Shown: piece after piece, positions 42,335 through 51,299 of the stretch
Layout of the letters: each line of letters starts with the position of its first letter
Position numbering within the stretch: position 1 is the first letter of the stretch
Origin: JANPBY01 sp963805505
GTDB lineage: Bacteria > Actinomycetota > Actinomycetes > DATJPE01
Direction of reading: 5' to 3'
Assembly (NCBI GenBank): GCA_963805505.1
Contig: CAWDUP010000002.1
Location: 620,001-684,000 of the forward strand
Length of the DNA: 64,000 nt
Notes under the pieces: model-generated
What the model was told of the DNA's origin: nothing
Databases searched by the model: none
Seen by the model: only the letters and a program-made list of their open reading frames with translations
Position numbers and translations under genes: made by a program

Positions 42335-43219
42335 ATGCTGACTTCCGGGTGGTCTCGCGCTGCCCGTGGTCTAGCGGCCCTGCTGGTGGCCGGCACCGTC
42401 GCTACCGGGCTGGCAACGCCCGCGCACGCATCGGCGGCCTCCGACTTCGTGGCCAGGATCAACGCAGCGCGCCCCTCCGGGCACGCCCTCGTGGTCCGAG
42501 CTGACCTGCAGGCCGCGGCTCAGGCACAGGCGCAGCGGATGGCCAACGCTTCTGATCTGTTTCACAACCCCAACCTCGGCGGTTCGGTACACAACTGGTC
42601 GGCGCTGGCCGAGAACGTCGGTTACGGCCCCGATGTGGCCACCATCCATCAGGCGTTCATGAAGTCCCCGGACCACCGGCACAACATCCTCAACACCACC
42701 TATCGCGAGGTCGGGGTCGGCGTGGTCGTCCGCGGTCACGTGATGTGGGTGGCCGAGGTGTTTCGCCAGCCGGCTGGGCAAAGCAGCGCCGCTCCCAAGC
42801 CCCCAGCGAAGAAGAAACAGGCTGGCACGCCGCACAAGGCGGCCAAGTCCCAGCCTGCGCACCAGGCAGCCAGCTCGCCGGCGATTCCGAAGAAGAAGGC
42901 TGCCCCGACGAGAGCCAAGGCCAGGAAGGACCGGGTGGTTGCGAAGGATCCAGCCCCCGCCTTGAGCCCGGGCGCACTCATGCGGGCGACGTCCGCCGCA
43001 GAGCCACCTGTTGGACTTCCGCGCGCGGAGCGGCTGGTCTTCCCGGTGCAGGCACAGGCGGGAGCCGCAGACTCACCCGGCGGTACCGGAGGCCTTCCTC
43101 CGTCGGTCCCGGTGACTCTGGGCGTCGTCGCGCTGATCATTCTTGGGTGCGCTGCCGGCCTTCGGCTTCGCGCGGCCCCGGCACGTTCTGACCGCCGCCC
43201 TAGACACGCCGCAGGCTGA
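42335..43219 (+). CDS. CAP-domain secreted/surface protein
   Basis: 294 aa from ATG 42335. Signal peptide (about 1-33, ending THASAA-like) followed by a CAP (SCP/PR1) domain: RINAAR, then FHNPNLG, ENVGYG and SPDHRHNILNTTYREVGVG. A Lys/Ala/Pro-rich linker (about 150-225) leads to a final hydrophobic helix (about 262-282) and basic tail, which fits a membrane or wall anchor. CAP proteins outside the cell may bind lipids or act on other molecules; the role here is unknown. Confidence 0.85.
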   Translation: MLTSGWSRAARGLAALLVAGTVATGLATPAHASAASDFVARINAARPSGHALVVRADLQAAAQAQAQRMANASDLFHNPNLGGSVHNWSALAENVGYGPDVATIHQAFMKSPDHRHNILNTTYREVGVGVVVRGHVMWVAEVFRQPAGQSSAAPKPPAKKKQAGTPHKAAKSQPAHQAASSPAIPKKKAAPTRAKARKDRVVAKDPAPALSPGALMRATSAAEPPVGLPRAERLVFPVQAQAGAADSPGGTGGLPPSVPVTLGVVALIILGCAAGLRLRAAPARSDRRPRHAAG

Positions 43220-43237
43220 GCCGCACGCGCTGTCCGG

Positions 43238-44668
43238 TCAAGGACCGCTCAGCTGGATCGCCCGAGCCGTTCCCGATCGGCCGTCCAGATAGATCAAGGA
43301 GTCTCCCACCAGCGCGCTACTTGTTCTCGTGACCTGCGTGCTTGCGTTGAGCGTGGCGAAGGATGTGCCATCAGTCACGCCGAGGGCGGACAGCACGGGT
43401 CCGCCGGACTCCGCGAGAATCACGTAGTCGTGCCACACGGCGAGCACCACCCGGTCGCCGACCTGCCACAGCAGGCGCCCGCTCAACGGATCGGCAGCCA
43501 GCACAGCCACCCCTTCTCCGCTGCCCTCTGCGTGCTCGACGGACACCAGCATGACCCGGCTGGTCGTCTGCGTGAGCGTGGCTCTGGCGAGAGGAGCGGT
43601 CAGGGGTTCACTGGTCCAGCGCACCGACCCGCTGCGTAGGTCGAGGAGCTGGAGAGTGTCGTTGGCCCGGTTGGACACCAAGACGAGGTCGGCGAGGACG
43701 TCCTCGACCTGCAGTTGCCCGGTGATCGTCCAGCGCGGCCGCCACGCGGAGTCGTACCGCGTGATCGTCAACGGGCTTCCCTGGTCTGTGACGAGCACTC
43801 CCATGTTCGTGCTGAAGGCGCCGGGATCAGGGGTGCGCAGCCGGTGGGTGGTCAGAGAGCCGCTGACCACGTCCACGATGCTCACCCGGGCCGGCCCTGT
43901 CTGGCTCGTGAACACCAGCGGATCGTCGGGCGTTGTCGAGGCGGCCACATCGGTGACCCCCGCGGGAAGCCTCGCGTGCCAGAGCGGTCGCCCGTCCGCA
44001 TCGAGGCAGGTGAGCCGGCGCCCGTCTCGAACGATGATCCGTGCGGCGGTCGTCCTGACGACCAGTCCGGCTTGGGAACGAAAGACCTCGCGCCCCGCGG
44101 CATCCACAGCCCGCACCTTTGGACCGGCCCCCGACAGCGCAGGCACGCCGGTTGCATCGAGCGCCTCGCCGGAGAAGACCGCCGTGGTCCCGGACCACGT
44201 CAACGAGGAGCGAATGCTGTTGGTCACCCAGTCCCAGGACCCGTTCGACGGGTTCAGCCGACGGAATCGAGCACCGTCCGAGCCCGGCCCGGCCAGCAGG
44301 ACCGGTTCGGCGACCTCCTGCCCGGGACCGTACGAACCAGGGTCGGCCACGATGGCGTCCTGGCCACTCGTGTTCAGCCACAACGGGCCGAGCGCTGCTG
44401 GGTCCGGCGCGGACTCCCAGGTCGGGGTGAGCTCGATCGTGATCTTGGGCGTGGCCGGGCCTGAGCTCGAGGGCGCGGGGGTCGTCGCTGACACCGCCGG
44501 GACGGCTGGCGCAAGGTCCTCGTCGGCGTGGGCCGACCAGATTCCGGCCACCACGATGAAGACGGTGAGCCCGGCCACGGAGGACCCGAACGCCGGGGAA
44601 CGCCACCAGGGTCGTTCGGTCGCGTCCCGACCCGGCGCGCTGTCCACCGAATGAGTATGCCCGGCCAC
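43238..44668 (-). CDS. Single-TM protein with PQQ-like beta-propeller repeats
   Basis: 476 aa. One N-terminal helix (about 28-44) places the rest outside. The extracytoplasmic part holds repeated propeller-blade strands (for example RLTCLDADGRPLWHARL, LQLLDLRSGSVRWTSEPL, VAVLAADPLSGRLLWQVGD). PQQ-binding-like beta-propellers of this sort are often receptors or scaffold proteins rather than enzymes. No PQQ-ligand pattern is clear. Divergent from the fasciclin lipoprotein gene. Confidence 0.8.
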   Translation of the reverse strand: MAGHTHSVDSAPGRDATERPWWRSPAFGSSVAGLTVFIVVAGIWSAHADEDLAPAVPAVSATTPAPSSSGPATPKITIELTPTWESAPDPAALGPLWLNTSGQDAIVADPGSYGPGQEVAEPVLLAGPGSDGARFRRLNPSNGSWDWVTNSIRSSLTWSGTTAVFSGEALDATGVPALSGAGPKVRAVDAAGREVFRSQAGLVVRTTAARIIVRDGRRLTCLDADGRPLWHARLPAGVTDVAASTTPDDPLVFTSQTGPARVSIVDVVSGSLTTHRLRTPDPGAFSTNMGVLVTDQGSPLTITRYDSAWRPRWTITGQLQVEDVLADLVLVSNRANDTLQLLDLRSGSVRWTSEPLTAPLARATLTQTTSRVMLVSVEHAEGSGEGVAVLAADPLSGRLLWQVGDRVVLAVWHDYVILAESGGPVLSALGVTDGTSFATLNASTQVTRTSSALVGDSLIYLDGRSGTARAIQLSGP

Positions 44669-44816
44669 CTGTGCGCCCAGAACGGCCCGCTCATCGACCG
44701 GCTACGAGCAAGCGCCTGAAGTTTCCTCCTCGGGACTGCATCCGAGGACGGGGTCTCTCCGGAAGAACCGGTCAAAGGCGCTCGACCCGCGAGCCCCCGT
44801 CACCTCTGGAGTCCTC

Positions 44817-45371
44817 ATGCGTCGACGACTCGTCGCTGTATCGATCCTTTCCGTCCTGGCACTTGCCGGCTGCAGCTCGTCCGGTGGCGGGCAGGCCGCA
44901 CCCGCGGAAACGACCCCGGCGCCGAGCCCTTCTACCGGCGACATCGTTGCAGTTGCCTCGGCGAGCTCAGATCTGAGCACCCTGGTCACGGCCGTGGATG
45001 CAGCAGGCCTGGTGCCCACGCTGCAAGGTGACGGGCCGTTCACGGTCTTCGCGCCGACCAACGAGGCGTTCGCGGCGCTTCCCGACGGTCTGCTCGACCA
45101 GCTCCTGCTGCCGTGCAATCAAGAGGCACTGAGCCAGGTCCTCACCTACCACGTGGTGGCCGGGAAGGTCACCTCGTCCGACATCGCCCCCGGCGATGCC
45201 GCCACCGTCGAGGGGCAGAGCGTCACGCTGGCCACGGACAACGGCGTCATGGTCAATGACGCCACCGTCACGACGGCCGACGTGGAAGCCAGCAACGGAG
45301 TGGTCCACATCATCGATGGAGTGCTCGTTCCGTCCGACGTCGACCTGGGATCGCTCAAGACCTCCTGCTGA
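44817..45371 (+). CDS. Fasciclin domain lipoprotein (MPT70/83-like)
   Basis: 184 aa. Signal peptide with lipobox LAGC (Cys about 19), linker, then a single FAS1 domain with the typical GPFTVFAPTNEAFAALP and VLTYHVVAGKV motifs and a final VHIIDGVLVP. FAS1 domains mediate adhesion or cell-surface interactions. Ribosome site GGAG 5 nt upstream of ATG 44817. Followed by a strong hairpin terminator. Confidence 0.92.
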   Translation: MRRRLVAVSILSVLALAGCSSSGGGQAAPAETTPAPSPSTGDIVAVASASSDLSTLVTAVDAAGLVPTLQGDGPFTVFAPTNEAFAALPDGLLDQLLLPCNQEALSQVLTYHVVAGKVTSSDIAPGDAATVEGQSVTLATDNGVMVNDATVTTADVEASNGVVHIIDGVLVPSDVDLGSLKTSC

Positions 45372-45451
45372 CCGCGGCTGGCCGGAGTGCGAGCCACGAC
45401 TCGCGGGTCGCTGCTCGCAGCCGGCGCTGCTCGGTGCCCTAGGGCACACGA

Positions 45452-45485
45452 TGTCGCCTGGCCGGGAAAACCCGACCAGGCGACA
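45452..45485. terminator. Strong hairpin, bidirectional terminator
   Basis: TGTCGCCTGG (45452-45461) pairs with CCAGGCGACA (45476-45485), continued inside by CGGG/CCCG around an AAAA loop with one mismatch. It separates the fasciclin gene from the convergent small membrane gene. Confidence 0.85.
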
Positions 45486-45504
45486 AGCCCGCGAGGTCGG
45501 TGAC

Positions 45505-45756
45505 TCAGCCTCGAGGGTGTGACGCTCGAGGATTGTCCATGGGTAGATGCGCGCAGAAGTAGGCCGCGGACCGGGTCCGCTCGGCGTCAGCGGTGGCCAC
45601 TCGAGCCAGCCTTGGGTCGTCGATCGTGCTGGTGCGCTGCCGCCCGAACCAGACTGCCGCGAACGCCGCGGCCAGTGACAGGGTCAGCAAGGCGATCACG
45701 ACGGGCACAGCGACTCCCTGGAGCCCCGGGTGGGCTGGTGTCAAGAGGATATCCAC
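45505..45756 (-). CDS. Small membrane protein, unknown
   Basis: 83 aa from GTG 45756, with GGA 5 nt upstream. One helix (about 14-36, VAVPVVIALLTLSLAAAFAAVWF) followed by a polar tail with RQRTSTIDDP. No family recognised. The upstream extension to 45801 lacks a ribosome site. Convergent with the fasciclin gene and downstream of the retropepsin gene on the same strand, 64 nt away, so possibly cotranscribed with it. Confidence 0.5.
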   Translation of the reverse strand: MDILLTPAHPGLQGVAVPVVIALLTLSLAAAFAAVWFGRQRTSTIDDPRLARVATADAERTRSAAYFCAHLPMDNPRASHPRG

Positions 45757-45820
45757 TCGGGTCCAGTTTGGCGCCTCGTCCGGCGAACTGCCGCAGCACA
45801 ATCACGCTGTCGCGCGGCCG

Positions 45821-46633
45821 TCAGGTGGTGGAGCTTTGGAACCCACGGAGGACCAACCGCTTGCCACGAACATCAAACGAGCAACGAAAGCGGTGGAGGA
45901 AGTCAGTGCCCACCAGCCCGTCGTAGATGATCTGCTGAAACATGACCCGCGGTCCCTGTTGAACGGTCTGGGGGACCGCGGGGATACCGACCGCCCCGTC
46001 GATGGTGACAAACCTTCGAGTGAAGACGTGGCCCGTCTCGTCAGATCCGTGCCGCTCCTCCACGCGGGGATCGTCAATGGCCACCTGGCAATCGGGCAGG
46101 TACTGCTCGTCGAGAATCAGCGCGGCCGAGCCGGTATCCACCTCCACCGTGACCACCCGTCCGCTCGGTAGCTCCAGCGGGGCGAACATCGAGATCGCCC
46201 GGCCGTCTCGTCGAACATCGACCGGAACGGCTATCCCGTCTGGCACCGCGTCGCTCACGATCAGGTGACTGCTGCCCGGGTCGATGGTGATGCATGCCGC
46301 GGTGAAGCAGTCCAGACCCAGGATCCCGTCGAAGCCCTCCCCGCTTTGCGTCGAACCCAGATCGATGACGCCTGCGGGGTGATCGTGCAGGAGGAACCCG
46401 CCCAGTGAAACCTCTGGCAGCAGCACCATGGGCGACGTGACCTCCTGACCTGACATCCGTCGTCCGGACAAGGTCTCGCTCGTGCTGGTTGCGCCGCACG
46501 CGTCAGCAAGGTGCGTACTCACGACGGTAACGCCGATCCCGCTGTCGAAAAGAAACCGGCAGTCCCGTTCGCCCACTCTTACGGGCACTCGGACGAAGTG
46601 GTCAACGGCCTCGAACCCGACCTCGTGCAGCAT
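45821..46633 (-). CDS. Retropepsin-like aspartic protease with two domains
   Basis: 270 aa from ATG 46633. Two similar halves each carry an aspartic-protease active-site loop and a hydrophobic-hydrophobic-Gly motif. Half 1 has FDSG (Asp 30) and DGILGLD (about 102-108). Half 2 has VDTGSA (Asp 166) and YDGLVGTDF near residue 240. One polypeptide with two catalytic Asp is the pepsin layout, while bacterial members are usually single-domain homodimers. No signal peptide, so probably cytoplasmic. Substrate unknown. Confidence 0.85.
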   Translation of the reverse strand: MLHEVGFEAVDHFVRVPVRVGERDCRFLFDSGIGVTVVSTHLADACGATSTSETLSGRRMSGQEVTSPMVLLPEVSLGGFLLHDHPAGVIDLGSTQSGEGFDGILGLDCFTAACITIDPGSSHLIVSDAVPDGIAVPVDVRRDGRAISMFAPLELPSGRVVTVEVDTGSAALILDEQYLPDCQVAIDDPRVEERHGSDETGHVFTRRFVTIDGAVGIPAVPQTVQQGPRVMFQQIIYDGLVGTDFLHRFRCSFDVRGKRLVLRGFQSSTT

Positions 46634-46680
46634 GCGCCGATGCTAGGACCGCCTTGACGCACCAGCCTGGCTGGGCGACG

Positions 46681-48903
46681 TCAGTCGATGGGGAGAAGAG
46701 CCTGGACCAGCGACCCATGGTCGTTCGTCGTCACGGGGTCCTCAGCCGGCACCGGAGCCCCCGCTCGGTCCGGCAAGGGCTCCGCCATCGGCTCCTGGCC
46801 GAGGGACGGCAGGAGCCGGTCGAGCCAGGCTGGCAGCCACCAGTTGGCGTGACCCAAGAGGGTCATGGTGGCCGGCACCAGAGCCAGTCGGACCACCGTG
46901 GCGTCCAGGAAGATGGCCGTGGCGAGCCCAATCCCCATCATCTTGATGGCTGGGTCGTCCCCGAGGACGAAGCCGAAGAACACCGCGATCATGATCAAGG
47001 CAGCCGAGGTGATCACCCGTCCGGTGCTGGCGATGCCGCGCACCACCGAGCCTTGATTGTCCCCGGTGCGGGCGTACTCCTCGCGCACTCGAGAGAGCAG
47101 GAAGACCTCGTAGTCCATCGACAGGCCGAACAGGATGGCAAACATGAACATGGGGATGAACGCGATGATCGGGACGGCCTCCTCCAGGCCGATCACGTCC
47201 TTTCCCCAACCCCACTCGAACACCATGACCATCACGCCGTAGGCCGCGCCGATGCTGAGCAGGTTCATCAAGGCGGCCTTCAGCGGGACGAGAACGGACC
47301 GAAACACCAGAGCCAGCAACAAGAAGGACAAAAGCACCACCGAGAGGATGAACCAGGGAAGCCGGTCACCGACTCGCCCCCCCAGATCCCGCCAGGTCGC
47401 CGTCTGGCCGCCGACGTGCGCCTCCGCGCTGCTGCCGGCCAGCGCGCGCGGGAGGACCTCCGTTCGAAGCCGCTGAATCGTCTGCTCCGTTGCCTCGTCC
47501 TGCGGGGCCGTGGTCGGGAATGCGAGCAGGGTCGCCACCGATCCGTCCGAGGATCGATCGACCGGAGTCACCGAGGCGATTCCCGGGTCGAGCGCGATGG
47601 CTTCGGCGACGGGCGCCACAACCTCAGGGTCGGTAGAGCTGTCGATGGCAACGACGAGGGGACCGTTGACCCCAGCCCCGAAGCCGTCGGCAAGCAGGTC
47701 GTAGGCCCGCCGTTCGGTACGGCTGTCCGGAAGGGCTCCCTCGTCGGGGAACCCGAGCTGCATCGACAGTGCAGGTGCCGCGAGAGCCAAGAGCAACGCG
47801 GTGCCTCCGACGGTGTAGCCCCAAGCATGGTGAGAGACGTGCAGTCCCCAACGGTGCCAACCAGTCGCGCCAACCCGCCGCCGCGCCGTGCCACGGCGAC
47901 GACGTCTGCCGTTGACGCGGAGACCGACAAGCCCGAGCAGCGCTGGGAGCAACGTGACGGCCGCCACGACCATGACAGCGACGACGATCGAGACGGCAAT
48001 CCCCGCAGCGGTCATGAACGGAATGCCCGCGACAGCCAGCCCAAGGATCGCGATGACGACGACGCCACCTGCGAAGACCACCGAACGCCCAGCAGTCGCC
48101 ACCGCCCGGCCCACCGACTCCTCGACGCTAAGGCCCTCCGCGAGGAATTCCCGATGCCGCGTCACAAGAAACAGCGAGTAGTCGATCCCGACACCGAGCC
48201 CGACCATGGCACCGACGACCGGCGCAAAGCTGGGGATGCCGATGACATACGTGACCAGGGTCAGCGCGCTGACCCCCACGCCGAGCCCGATCAGGGCGAT
48301 GGCTATCGGCAAGCCCATCGCGATCACCGATCCGAACGCCACCAGCAGGATCACAACCGCCGCGAGGAGCCCGAGCACCTCACCCAGGCCGGTCTGCGGC
48401 TCCTCAAAAGCGAAGAACAGGTCGCCGCTGGCCTCGATCCGGAGGTCGGACCGGTCAGCCTGCTCCCGGACCTTCCCAACCAGGTTGTCCAGGTCGGTCG
48501 GCTGCAGTTCGGACACCACTGGGTACTGGAGCCTGAGGAGTGCGACTCGCCCATCCGGGGAGACCGACTCCGTGGTGGCGAGCACGTGGGGGAGCGTTGA
48601 CACCGCTGTCCGCACGGTCGCCAGCTGAGCCTTCGCCGCGGTGTCGGAAGAGAAGGTCACGCCCTTCTCGACCGGGGTCAGCACGACCTGTGCGGTGAGC
48701 CCCGCCAGCGCGGAACCGGCGGCCTGCTGCAAGTCGACCGCCTGCTGCGAGTCGAGCCCCGGGACGACGTAGGAGTCCTCGAGCTTCTGGCCGAATGTCG
48801 CCGACGCGGCGAGCACCACCATCATGAGCGCCGCCCACACACCGATCACCCGCCACGGCCGCCGGGCGGCAAGCCGACCCCACTGCTCCATCCAATCCGA
48901 CAT
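46681..48903 (-). CDS. MMPL/RND family transporter
   Basis: 740 aa from ATG 48903, GAGGAG 6 nt upstream. Twelve-helix RND layout: TM1 (about 18-34), extracytoplasmic domain, TM2-6 including GLGVGIDYSLFLVTRHRE, then a repeated half with FGLSMDYEVFLLSRVREEY. The GxxxDY motifs in TM4 and TM10 carry the proton-relay Asp. MMPL proteins export lipids or drugs. Divergent from the histidine kinase/response regulator pair, which may control it. Confidence 0.93.
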   Translation of the reverse strand: MSDWMEQWGRLAARRPWRVIGVWAALMMVVLAASATFGQKLEDSYVVPGLDSQQAVDLQQAAGSALAGLTAQVVLTPVEKGVTFSSDTAAKAQLATVRTAVSTLPHVLATTESVSPDGRVALLRLQYPVVSELQPTDLDNLVGKVREQADRSDLRIEASGDLFFAFEEPQTGLGEVLGLLAAVVILLVAFGSVIAMGLPIAIALIGLGVGVSALTLVTYVIGIPSFAPVVGAMVGLGVGIDYSLFLVTRHREFLAEGLSVEESVGRAVATAGRSVVFAGGVVVIAILGLAVAGIPFMTAAGIAVSIVVAVMVVAAVTLLPALLGLVGLRVNGRRRRRGTARRRVGATGWHRWGLHVSHHAWGYTVGGTALLLALAAPALSMQLGFPDEGALPDSRTERRAYDLLADGFGAGVNGPLVVAIDSSTDPEVVAPVAEAIALDPGIASVTPVDRSSDGSVATLLAFPTTAPQDEATEQTIQRLRTEVLPRALAGSSAEAHVGGQTATWRDLGGRVGDRLPWFILSVVLLSFLLLALVFRSVLVPLKAALMNLLSIGAAYGVMVMVFEWGWGKDVIGLEEAVPIIAFIPMFMFAILFGLSMDYEVFLLSRVREEYARTGDNQGSVVRGIASTGRVITSAALIMIAVFFGFVLGDDPAIKMMGIGLATAIFLDATVVRLALVPATMTLLGHANWWLPAWLDRLLPSLGQEPMAEPLPDRAGAPVPAEDPVTTNDHGSLVQALLPID

Positions 48904-49038
48904 CACGCGCTCCTCGGTGACTGTGCGCCGGCGCAAGTCCGCCGCGCTGCGTCCAGCGTCACGAGCCCGCAGGGCGGAGCCATCGGCCGCGGCGCCCGGA
49001 GAGTTGCCCATCCATCGGCCGAGGAAGGAGTACGACTT

Positions 49039-50229
49039 GTGACCGAGTCGCGGCGTGACCGGCTTCTCTACGCTGCAGGCGTGGTACCCGACGCGATCCG
49101 TGCACTCTGGGCCGAACCCAAGGTGCCGGACGCCCCCGTGCGCGTCTGGCGCGACTGGGTGCTGGTCGGCGCCGTCACGCTGACAGCGCTGCTCGAGGGC
49201 ACCCTGCGCAGTGACGTGGTCTGGCGGCCGGTGGCTCTCCTGCTGGCCGTGGCGCTGGCGTGGCCGTTGCTGTGGCGCCGAACCAAACCGCTCGCCATGG
49301 TGGCCCTGGTCTTCGGCACCGTGATCGGCTTGTCCGTGGTGTCCGCCGCTTCGGGTGTGGGCTCGGTCGGGCTCTACACGATGGTGTTCGTCCTCCTGCT
49401 GTCCTACGCCCTCCTGCGTTGGGGAAGCGGGCGAGACGTCATTCTCGGCATCCCGATCCTGATCGTCGCTTTCGGTCTTGGCATCTCAGTGGAATACACG
49501 GGCGTGGGGGATGCCATTGCCGCCGCCGTGTTCTTCATGTTCCCTCCGGTGCTCGGCGCTCTGGTCCGCTATCAAGCGACGTATCAGGCTCGTGAGAAGG
49601 AGCAGGTGAAGCTCCGTGAGCGTGAGCAGCTCGCCCGTGAGCTGCACGACACGGTGGCGCACCATGTCTCCGCGATCGCCGTGCGAGCGCAGGCCGGGCA
49701 GGTGGTCGCGGACGATGCGCCCGACGCAGCTGTTGAGGCGCTGCGGGTCATCGAGTTGGAGGCATCGCGCGCCCTCAGCGAGATGCGGTTGATGGTTGGG
49801 GGACTGCGCGACAGCGGGGAGGTCGAGCTGGAGCCCCAGAAGAGCGTCACCGACATCCAGCGCCTCGCCGAGTCTGCGGGCGGTTCCCCACCGGTGATCG
49901 TGGAGCTGCACGGAGATGTGGCCGCCGTCTCGCCCTCGGTCGGGGCCGCGCTCTACCGCCTGGCCCAGGAGTCGATCACCAACGCCGTACGGCACGCCCG
50001 GTCGGCCACAGGCATCTTCGTCCGGGTCGATGTCCGGCGCGAGGACGTGCTGCTCACCGTCGTCGACGACGGCAGGCAGGTCGATCAGGCGCGCGGCACG
50101 CCCGGGTACGGCATCGTGGGCATGACCGAACGCGCTGCGCTCCTTGGTGGCACGTTGGAGGCGGGACCGGGCGCAGACAGGGGGTGGGCCGTCACGGCGA
50201 CCCTGCCTCGGACAGGCGCCACCCGATGA
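49039..50229 (+). CDS. NarL-type sensor histidine kinase
   Basis: 396 aa from GTG 49039, AAGGAG 8 nt upstream. About five or six membrane helices in residues 40-178, then HisKA_3 dimerisation with the phospho-acceptor His in ARELHDTVAHHVSAIA (H203). The ATP-binding domain has N-box AQESITNAVRHA, DDG and GIVGMTERAALLGG. It pairs with the LuxR-type response regulator that overlaps its stop codon (ATGA). Confidence 0.94.
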   Translation: MTESRRDRLLYAAGVVPDAIRALWAEPKVPDAPVRVWRDWVLVGAVTLTALLEGTLRSDVVWRPVALLLAVALAWPLLWRRTKPLAMVALVFGTVIGLSVVSAASGVGSVGLYTMVFVLLLSYALLRWGSGRDVILGIPILIVAFGLGISVEYTGVGDAIAAAVFFMFPPVLGALVRYQATYQAREKEQVKLREREQLARELHDTVAHHVSAIAVRAQAGQVVADDAPDAAVEALRVIELEASRALSEMRLMVGGLRDSGEVELEPQKSVTDIQRLAESAGGSPPVIVELHGDVAAVSPSVGAALYRLAQESITNAVRHARSATGIFVRVDVRREDVLLTVVDDGRQVDQARGTPGYGIVGMTERAALLGGTLEAGPGADRGWAVTATLPRTGATR

Positions 50230-50882
50230 CGATCCGAGTCCTCGTGGCCGACGACCAGGAGATCGTGCGCACCGGGTTGGCCATGATCCTCGGCGCTCAG
50301 CCCGGCATCGACGTCGTGGGGCTCGCCGCCGATGGCAGAACGGCCGTCGCCATGGCCCGCGACCTGCGACCCGACGTCTGCCTGTTCGACATCCGCATGC
50401 CCGAGCTCGACGGGCTCGAGGCGACCCGCCAGCTCGCCGGACCCGACGTCCAAGATCCGCTCGCAGTGGTCGTGATCACGACGTTCGATCTCGATGAGTA
50501 CGTCTTCGGCGCCATCAAGGCCGGTGCCCGCGGCTTCTTGCTCAAGGACGCCGGCCCGGATCTGCTGAGGCAGGCGGTCGAGGCCGCCGCTGCGGGCGAC
50601 GCCCTCATCGCACCCCGCATCACGGCGAGACTGCTCGCAACCTTCGCGGCAAGCGCCACCGACGCCGAACCTCAGCAACCGCTGAGCCCGCTCACGACCC
50701 GCGAGGAAGAGATCTTGCTGGTCGTCGCGCGAGGTCTGACCAATGCCGAGGTTGCTCAGGAGCTGCACGTCAGTCTGAGCACGGTGAAGACGCACGTGAC
50801 GAGCCTGATGAACAAGCTCGGCAGCCGAAATCGGGTCGAGCTCGCCGTCTGGGCCTACGAGACCGGTCGGGTGCCGAGGTAG
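50226..50882 (+). CDS. NarL/LuxR-family response regulator
   Basis: 218 aa from ATG 50226, overlapping the kinase stop by 4 nt. Receiver domain with acidic pair DD (9-10), phospho-acceptor D55 (LFDIRMP), Thr/Ser and Lys (LKDAGPDLL). The C-terminal LuxR HTH is LTTREEEILLVVARGLTNAEVAQELHVSLSTVKTHV. Cytoplasmic transcription factor; probable targets are the adjacent MMPL gene or itself. Confidence 0.95.
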   Translation: MTIRVLVADDQEIVRTGLAMILGAQPGIDVVGLAADGRTAVAMARDLRPDVCLFDIRMPELDGLEATRQLAGPDVQDPLAVVVITTFDLDEYVFGAIKAGARGFLLKDAGPDLLRQAVEAAAAGDALIAPRITARLLATFAASATDAEPQQPLSPLTTREEEILLVVARGLTNAEVAQELHVSLSTVKTHVTSLMNKLGSRNRVELAVWAYETGRVPR

Positions 50883-50884
50883 CC

Positions 50885-51256
50885 GTGGCTGACGCCGAAG
50901 ACGTACGCCGGATCGCTCTGAGCCTGGCCGACGTAGAAGAGATCGACAGCGATGGCTTCGATTTCCGCGTCAGGGGTAAGGGATTCGTCTGGTCCTACCC
51001 GGATCGCCAGCCAGGAAGAGGTCGGGTCATCCGATCCGACATCGCCGTGCTCTACGTGGGCGACGAGGCAGAGAAGCAGGCCCTCGTCCTCGGCGAGCCC
51101 GAGATCTTCTTCACCACTCGTGCCTACGACGGGTGGCCGCTCGTGATGCTCAGGCTCGAGACCGTCGACACCCAGCGACTCGACGAGCTGGTCACCGACG
51201 CCTGGCGGATGCGGTCCGGGCACCCCGGGCCGGGCCAGAGCGATAACCCGAACTAG
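50885..51256 (+). CDS. MmcQ/YjbR family protein
   Basis: 123 aa from GTG 50885, two nt after the response regulator stop. The fold is seen in the ADVEEIDSDGFDFRVRGKGFVW segment, an AEKQALVLGEPEIFFTTRAYDGWPLVMLRLETVD strand-helix part, and a final DELVTDAWRMR. MmcQ/YjbR proteins have a double-wing DNA-binding fold of unknown role. It may belong to the two-component operon. Confidence 0.82.
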   Translation: MADAEDVRRIALSLADVEEIDSDGFDFRVRGKGFVWSYPDRQPGRGRVIRSDIAVLYVGDEAEKQALVLGEPEIFFTTRAYDGWPLVMLRLETVDTQRLDELVTDAWRMRSGHPGPGQSDNPN

Positions 51257-51299
51257 CGGGCCGAGTAGCAGCGGATGCAGCCGTCAGTTCACGAAACCG

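Noticed and set aside
46654..48600. 648-aa plus-strand frame across the MMPL gene
   Set aside because: Antisense shadow rich in His, Arg, Asp and Gln; the MMPL protein on the minus strand has all family motifs.
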